From contig CAYYIJ010000045.1 of NCBI GenBank assembly GCA_964471945.1, forward strand, positions 1 to 18,883: a stretch of DNA of 18,883 nucleotides. Reading direction: 5' to 3'. The notes below the pieces were generated by a model. That model made no database searches and had not been told where the DNA came from. It saw only the letters and a program-made list of their open reading frames with translations. The stretch's first letter is position 1. Every line of letters starts with the position of its first letter. The stretch is from JASEHD01 sp964471945 (GTDB lineage Bacteria; Bacteroidota; Ignavibacteria; UBA10030; SZUA-254). A program made the translations under genes and the position numbers. Below, piece by piece: positions 15,369 to 18,883 of this stretch.

Positions 15369-17312
15369 CTATGTTTGTATTCCAATTGGGCTAATTCTTT
15401 TCTTTCTCTGAATGAAATCCCGAATAGTATTTGCAATGCCAATCCCATCTAAATTCATCATCGCATGAAGTTCCGGAATTGAACCCTGGTCAATAAATTT
15501 ATCTGGGATACCATGAATTTTTATATTTTTGTTTTGAAATTTTTCTTCAGTAAGAACTTCTAAAATTGCACTCCCAAATCCACCCCGAATAACATTTTCT
15601 TCAACAGTTATAATGTATGAATGGCGGTCGCATACATCTTTTATCAAATCTATATCCAATGGTTTTACAAAACGCATATTAACTACTTCAGCCCCTATGC
15701 TTTTTCTAATAAGTATCTCAGCAGCTTGTAAAGATGGATATACCATATTACCGATAGCAAGGATTGCAATATCTGATCCTGACTTTAAAATTTCACCTTT
15801 TCCAATTTCTAACTTGTTAAAATATGATTTAATCGGAACACCTAATCCACTCGCTCTCGGGTATCGCAGTGCGATGGGACCATTTTTATATACAATAGCT
15901 GTGAAGAGCATATCACGAAGCTCATTTTCATCCTTCGGCGACATGATCACTATATCGGGAATACTACGTAGGAAAGCAAAATCAAGTACACCATGATGAG
16001 TGGGTCCATCGGATCCAACTACACCACCGCGATCTATACTAAAAATTACATGTAGTTTTTGAAGACTAACATCATGAACAATCTGATCGTATGCCCTCTG
16101 TAGAAATGTAGAATAAATTGCAACAATCGGAATATAACCCTGGGTTGCAAGTCCTGCCGCAAATGTAACAGCATGTTGTTCAGCAATTCCTACATCGAAA
16201 AATCGCTCCGGAATTTCGTTTTGAAGTTTGTCTAAACCCGTTCCATCAGGCATTGCTGCGGTGATCCCGACAATTTTAGGATTTTGTTTTGCAAGTTCAA
16301 CAACAGTTTTTCCGAAAACCTCTGTGTAGGATGGAGCAGCACCGGCTTTTACTTGAGATAGACCAGTTGATTTATCGAAAGGTGTTACGCCGTGAAGTGC
16401 TTGCTCATCTTCCTCTGCTGGTTTGTATCCTTTTCCTTTCTTCGTGAATATGTGAACTAAAATCGGTCCGGGCAAATCTTTTATTTCGTTGAATAATTTT
16501 ATAAGACGTGGAATGTTATGACCGTTAATCGGTCCGAAATACCTGAACCCCAGTGCTTCAAATAGTATTCCTGGTGTGATAACAACTTTGATTCCCTCCT
16601 CGACACGTGAAGCGATTTTCCGAATTCTGTCGCCAAGATTATCAAGTTTTCCTGCTAAGTCCCAAATCGATGACTTGAATCTGTTGTAAGATGGATTTGC
16701 TATGAGTTCTGTGAAATATTGAGAGAATGCCCATTTGTTAGGACCAATTGACATGTTATTATCATTCAACACCACAAGCATATTTCTTTTTTGAAGTCCA
16801 GCATTGTTCATCGCCTCGTATGCCATACCACCAGTCATCGAGCCGTCGCCGACTACGGCGACAACACGATATTTCTTACTAGCTAAATCTCTTGCAACAG
16901 CCATTCCAAGAGCGGCAGATATTGAAGTACTCGCATGTCCTGCACCGAATGTATCGTATTCGCTCTCTGATCGCTTTAAAAAGCCACTGATGCCCCCGAG
17001 CTGCCTGATTGTATGGAAAACATCTCTACGTCCCGTTAATACTTTATGTGGATATGCTTGATGCCCAACATCCCAAATGAGTTTGTCTTCCGGGGTATTG
17101 AGAATATAATGTAATGCCACGGTAAGCTCGACGGTACCCAGCCCTGCTCCAAGATGACCGCCTGTTTCAGAGATAGTATCAATGATAAACTCTCGCAGCT
17201 CATCACACAAATACTTTAACTCTTGAACTGATAACTTGCGAAGGTCATGTGGTGAATTTATCGCATGTAAATATTTTTTTATCTCTAGTTGGTCTTTACT
17301 CTTCTGTTCCAT
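15369..17312 (-). CDS. dxs: 1-deoxy-D-xylulose-5-phosphate synthase
   Basis: The thiamine-diphosphate enzyme joins pyruvate and glyceraldehyde-3-phosphate to DXP, the first step of the MEP isoprenoid pathway and a precursor for thiamine and vitamin B6. The 647-residue sequence is full length. It shows His53 (GGHLGAGLG), His84 (DVGHQAYPHK), the ThDP-binding GDGSMTGGMAYEAMN at 155-169, the second-domain GIAEQHAVTFAAGLA with the catalytic Glu, and DRGGVVGSDGPTHHGVLD, then the C-terminal transketolase domain ending near RKKRISPIGIQT. The start ATG lies 17 bp inside the 3' end of xseB. Linkage of dxs with xseB and xseA is common in bacteria and points to one transcript from the xseA promoter. Confidence 0.98.
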   Translation of the reverse strand: MEQKSKDQLEIKKYLHAINSPHDLRKLSVQELKYLCDELREFIIDTISETGGHLGAGLGTVELTVALHYILNTPEDKLIWDVGHQAYPHKVLTGRRDVFHTIRQLGGISGFLKRSESEYDTFGAGHASTSISAALGMAVARDLASKKYRVVAVVGDGSMTGGMAYEAMNNAGLQKRNMLVVLNDNNMSIGPNKWAFSQYFTELIANPSYNRFKSSIWDLAGKLDNLGDRIRKIASRVEEGIKVVITPGILFEALGFRYFGPINGHNIPRLIKLFNEIKDLPGPILVHIFTKKGKGYKPAEEDEQALHGVTPFDKSTGLSQVKAGAAPSYTEVFGKTVVELAKQNPKIVGITAAMPDGTGLDKLQNEIPERFFDVGIAEQHAVTFAAGLATQGYIPIVAIYSTFLQRAYDQIVHDVSLQKLHVIFSIDRGGVVGSDGPTHHGVLDFAFLRSIPDIVIMSPKDENELRDMLFTAIVYKNGPIALRYPRASGLGVPIKSYFNKLEIGKGEILKSGSDIAILAIGNMVYPSLQAAEILIRKSIGAEVVNMRFVKPLDIDLIKDVCDRHSYIITVEENVIRGGFGSAILEVLTEEKFQNKNIKIHGIPDKFIDQGSIPELHAMMNLDGIGIANTIRDFIQRKKRISPIGIQT

Positions 17313-17535
17313 CAGATAACTCGAAATTTCCTTTTACATCTTTGCTTAACCGTTTCAACTTTAATTCAGCTTGAGTTAATTTCTCAAGACATTGTTTCGA
17401 AATCTTAACTCCTTCTTCATATAACTCCATTGCATTATCAAGCGAAACATTTCCCGATTCAAGATTTTCGACAATTTCCTCGAGCCGTTTCATTGAACGC
17501 TCGAATGTACCACTAGTTTCTTTTGCTTTTTTCAT
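17296..17535 (-). CDS. xseB: Exodeoxyribonuclease VII small subunit
   Basis: This 79-residue protein matches the small subunit in length and sequence: FERSMKRLEEIVENLESGNVSLDNAMELYEEGV is the family's two-helix hairpin, followed by a KISKQCLEKLTQAELKLKRL helix and an acidic tail. Several XseB chains bind each XseA to form the nuclease that cuts single-stranded DNA from both ends. It begins 3 nt after the xseA stop and its end overlaps dxs by 17 bp. The small gene is easily missed but clear. Confidence 0.96.
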   Translation of the reverse strand: MKKAKETSGTFERSMKRLEEIVENLESGNVSLDNAMELYEEGVKISKQCLEKLTQAELKLKRLSKDVKGNFELSDGTEE

Positions 17536-17538
17536 ATC

Positions 17539-18723
17539 TCATTTAACCTTAGCTGGAGTTTTTCCATCATGGAATTTAATTAGAATATCATCATCAGTCA
17601 TAAGCTTATCAACTCGATCTATTACGCTCTCGTCACGAAACACAATTGCATATCCTCGTTCAAGAACTTTTATTGGATTTACAGAAGCGATTCTTTTCTG
17701 AAAAGAATCTAATCGCTGATGATTGAAAGTAAACGAGTGCATAGCAGATTGGTATAAATGACGATTCAATTCGTCAACCTTTTGAGAATATTGTCGCACC
17801 AAATCAATGGGTCTATTGAACGAGTAACTGGAGAGCAACGATGAAATTTTATCTTTCTGATTTGTAATAATATTCCTAATATTTTGTTCAATATTATAGC
17901 AATAATTGCGTAGATTTTCAATTATTTCGGATTGATGTTTAACAACTAATTCAGCTGCAGCCGATGGCGTTGGTGCACGGAGATCAGCAACAAAATCTGC
18001 TATCGTAAAATCTATCTCATGTCCAACTGCGCTGATGATTGGAATTTTGGAGTGATAAATTGCTCTTGCAACAACTTCTTCATTGAAAGCCCATAAATCT
18101 TCAATCGAACCACCTCCCCTACCGATAATCATTACATCAATCTTCCCAAATTTATTAAAGTCTTTTATTGCCTCAGCAATTTCTACCGCCGCTCCCTCGC
18201 CTTGAACTTTTACTGGGTAGAGAATTGTTTCAACGGCAGGAAATCTTCGAGACAGGATATTTAATATATCCTGAATAGCCGCACCTGTGGGTGATGTTAC
18301 AATTCCAATTCGTTCGGGATATTCAGGAATTGGTTTTTTATGTTCAGTATCGAATAACCCCTCGGCAGCAAGTTTTTGTTTTAATCGCTCAAATGCAAGT
18401 TGTAATTCGCCTACACCAAGCGGTTGAAGTTTGACTACATCTATTTGATACTGTCCACGGACTTCATAAACAGTAATGTTTCCGAGAGCAATCACTTTCA
18501 TTCCATCCTGAGGTGTAAAGCGTAAATTCATTGCTCGGCTTCGCCATAAAACGGCTGAGATTTGTGCACCTTCGTCTTTAAGTGTGAAGTATAAGTGACC
18601 CGATGAATAGCGCTTAAAGTTAGAGATTTCTCCCTCAACCGCCACATTGATAAAAGTTGATTCCAGAACACCTTTTATGTGCTGGGTTAATTCGCTGACA
18701 GTAACAGTTTTTTGATTTTTCAT
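17539..18723 (-). CDS. xseA: Exodeoxyribonuclease VII large subunit
   Basis: This 394-residue catalytic subunit has an N-terminal OB-fold (VTVSELTQHIKGVLE through EGEISNFKRYSSGHLYFTLKD), the catalytic core with GIVTSPTGAAIQDIL and IIGRGGGSIEDLWAFNEE (GRGGGS at 201-206), and GHEIDFTIADFVADLRAPTPSAAAEL. A long coiled coil that binds XseB follows, then the C-terminal PIKVLERGYAIV segment. I set the start at ATG 18723 (MKNQKTVTV). The open frame continues 37 codons further up to 18834, but those residues look unconserved and would swallow the divergent promoters and overlap the bshB1 start. A promoter lies just upstream, leaving almost no leader. The gene heads the - strand operon xseA-xseB-dxs and beyond. 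Confidence 0.96.
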   Translation of the reverse strand: MKNQKTVTVSELTQHIKGVLESTFINVAVEGEISNFKRYSSGHLYFTLKDEGAQISAVLWRSRAMNLRFTPQDGMKVIALGNITVYEVRGQYQIDVVKLQPLGVGELQLAFERLKQKLAAEGLFDTEHKKPIPEYPERIGIVTSPTGAAIQDILNILSRRFPAVETILYPVKVQGEGAAVEIAEAIKDFNKFGKIDVMIIGRGGGSIEDLWAFNEEVVARAIYHSKIPIISAVGHEIDFTIADFVADLRAPTPSAAAELVVKHQSEIIENLRNYCYNIEQNIRNIITNQKDKISSLLSSYSFNRPIDLVRQYSQKVDELNRHLYQSAMHSFTFNHQRLDSFQKRIASVNPIKVLERGYAIVFRDESVIDRVDKLMTDDDILIKFHDGKTPAKVK

Positions 18724-18735
18724 GAATGATGAATT

Positions 18736-18764
18736 AATATATCTAAATGTGGAATTAGAATCAA
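18736..18764 (-). promoter_or_regulatory. sigma70-type promoter of xseA
   Basis: On the - strand -35 TTGATT (18764-18759) and -10 TATATT (18741-18736) are 17 bp apart. The expected transcription start is near 18729, only about 6 nt before the ATG at 18723, so the xseA message would be nearly leaderless. The -35 box lies 5 bp from that of the bshB1 promoter, which points the other way. Confidence 0.65.
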
Positions 18765-18769
18765 ACCAA

Positions 18770-18798
18770 TTGGAATTGTTTTGAGCATTCAATATATT
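18770..18798 (+). promoter_or_regulatory. sigma70-type promoter of bshB1
   Basis: TTGGAA (18770-18775) and TATATT (18793-18798) are 17 bp apart, the same boxes and spacing as the ssrA promoter. The expected start is near 18805, giving a leader of about 28 nt that contains AAAGG shortly before the ATG at 18833. It is placed back to back with the xseA promoter. Confidence 0.7.
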
Positions 18799-18832
18799 GC
18801 AGACGCTTAATATAACTTTAAGAAAGGTAAAC

Positions 18833-18883
18833 ATGGAACTCGATGTATTAGCAATTGGAGCGCATCCTGACGATGTTGAACTT
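18833..18883 (+). CDS. bshB1: Bacillithiol biosynthesis deacetylase BshB1 (N-terminal fragment)
   Basis: Only the first 17 codons are inside the window: MELDVLAIGAHPDDVEL, running off the right edge. The GAHPDD motif (His11, Asp13, Asp14) is the zinc-binding signature of the LmbE/PIG-L deacetylase family. The exact N-terminal pattern, a start followed by LDVLAIGAHPDDVEL, is that of BshB1, which removes acetyl from GlcNAc-malate in bacillithiol synthesis. Other LmbE-family deacetylases cannot be ruled out from such a short piece. It diverges from xseA over a 109-bp promoter region, with AAAGG before the ATG. Confidence 0.8.
   Translation, partial: MELDVLAIGAHPDDVEL

Noticed and set aside
18724..18834. 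Longer XseA reading frame starting at 18834 (431 aa)
   Set aside because: The extra 37 residues look unlike the family, would include both divergent promoters and overlap the bshB1 start. MKNQKTVTVSELTQHIK at 18723 is the expected N-terminus.

Overview
The window is ordinary chromosomal housekeeping DNA from a low-GC, Gram-negative-type bacterium. The gene content, the mostly SD-poor translation starts and the tmRNA tag ADYNYALAA fit the Bacteroidota/Chlorobiota/Ignavibacteria assemblage. My best guess is an Ignavibacteria-like lineage, but this is inferred from memory of these gene sets and not from a search. The promoters visible are classical sigma70 type (TTGnnn, 17 bp, TATATT), not the TAnnTTTG type of Bacteroides. 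No phage, IS element, CRISPR array or defence island is visible. A run of 100 N interrupts accC, so this is a scaffolded (probably metagenomic or draft) assembly.

Layout. Positions 51-7557 (+ strand) form one tight operon behind a strong promoter: a YqeY-type GatB-related protein, a CvpA-like membrane protein, MutS2, biotin carboxylase, biotin carrier protein and PurL (the short form that needs PurS and PurQ). It runs head-on into dapF (- strand), with 10 bp between the stop codons. Everything from 18723 down to 7568 is on the - strand: xseA-xseB-dxs-Gfo/Idh oxidoreductase-SAM hydrolase-ribD-ribE-unknown 257-aa protein, all within 19 bp of each other or overlapping. Next come secG, tRNA-Lys(CTT), a pteridine-reductase-like SDR, a LOG-family protein, the tmRNA gene ssrA with its own promoter and terminator, and dapF. 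At the right edge bshB1 starts on the + strand, divergent from xseA.

How they work together. The window joins DNA maintenance (XseA/XseB exonuclease VII, MutS2), cofactor and isoprenoid supply (Dxs to DXP for isoprenoids and thiamine/B6, RibD and RibE to riboflavin), fatty-acid or propionate carboxylation (biotin carboxylase plus carrier; the carboxyltransferase is elsewhere), purine synthesis (PurL), cell-wall and lysine precursor (DapF), protein export (SecG), ribosome rescue (tmRNA) and low-molecular-weight thiol synthesis (BshB1).

No clearly new multi-gene system is visible. The items most worth following are the unrecognised 257-aa protein between ribE and secG, the repeated pseudoknot-like arms inside the tmRNA, the back-to-back xseA/bshB1 promoters with an almost leaderless xseA, and the mis-sized assembly gap that breaks the accC reading frame.
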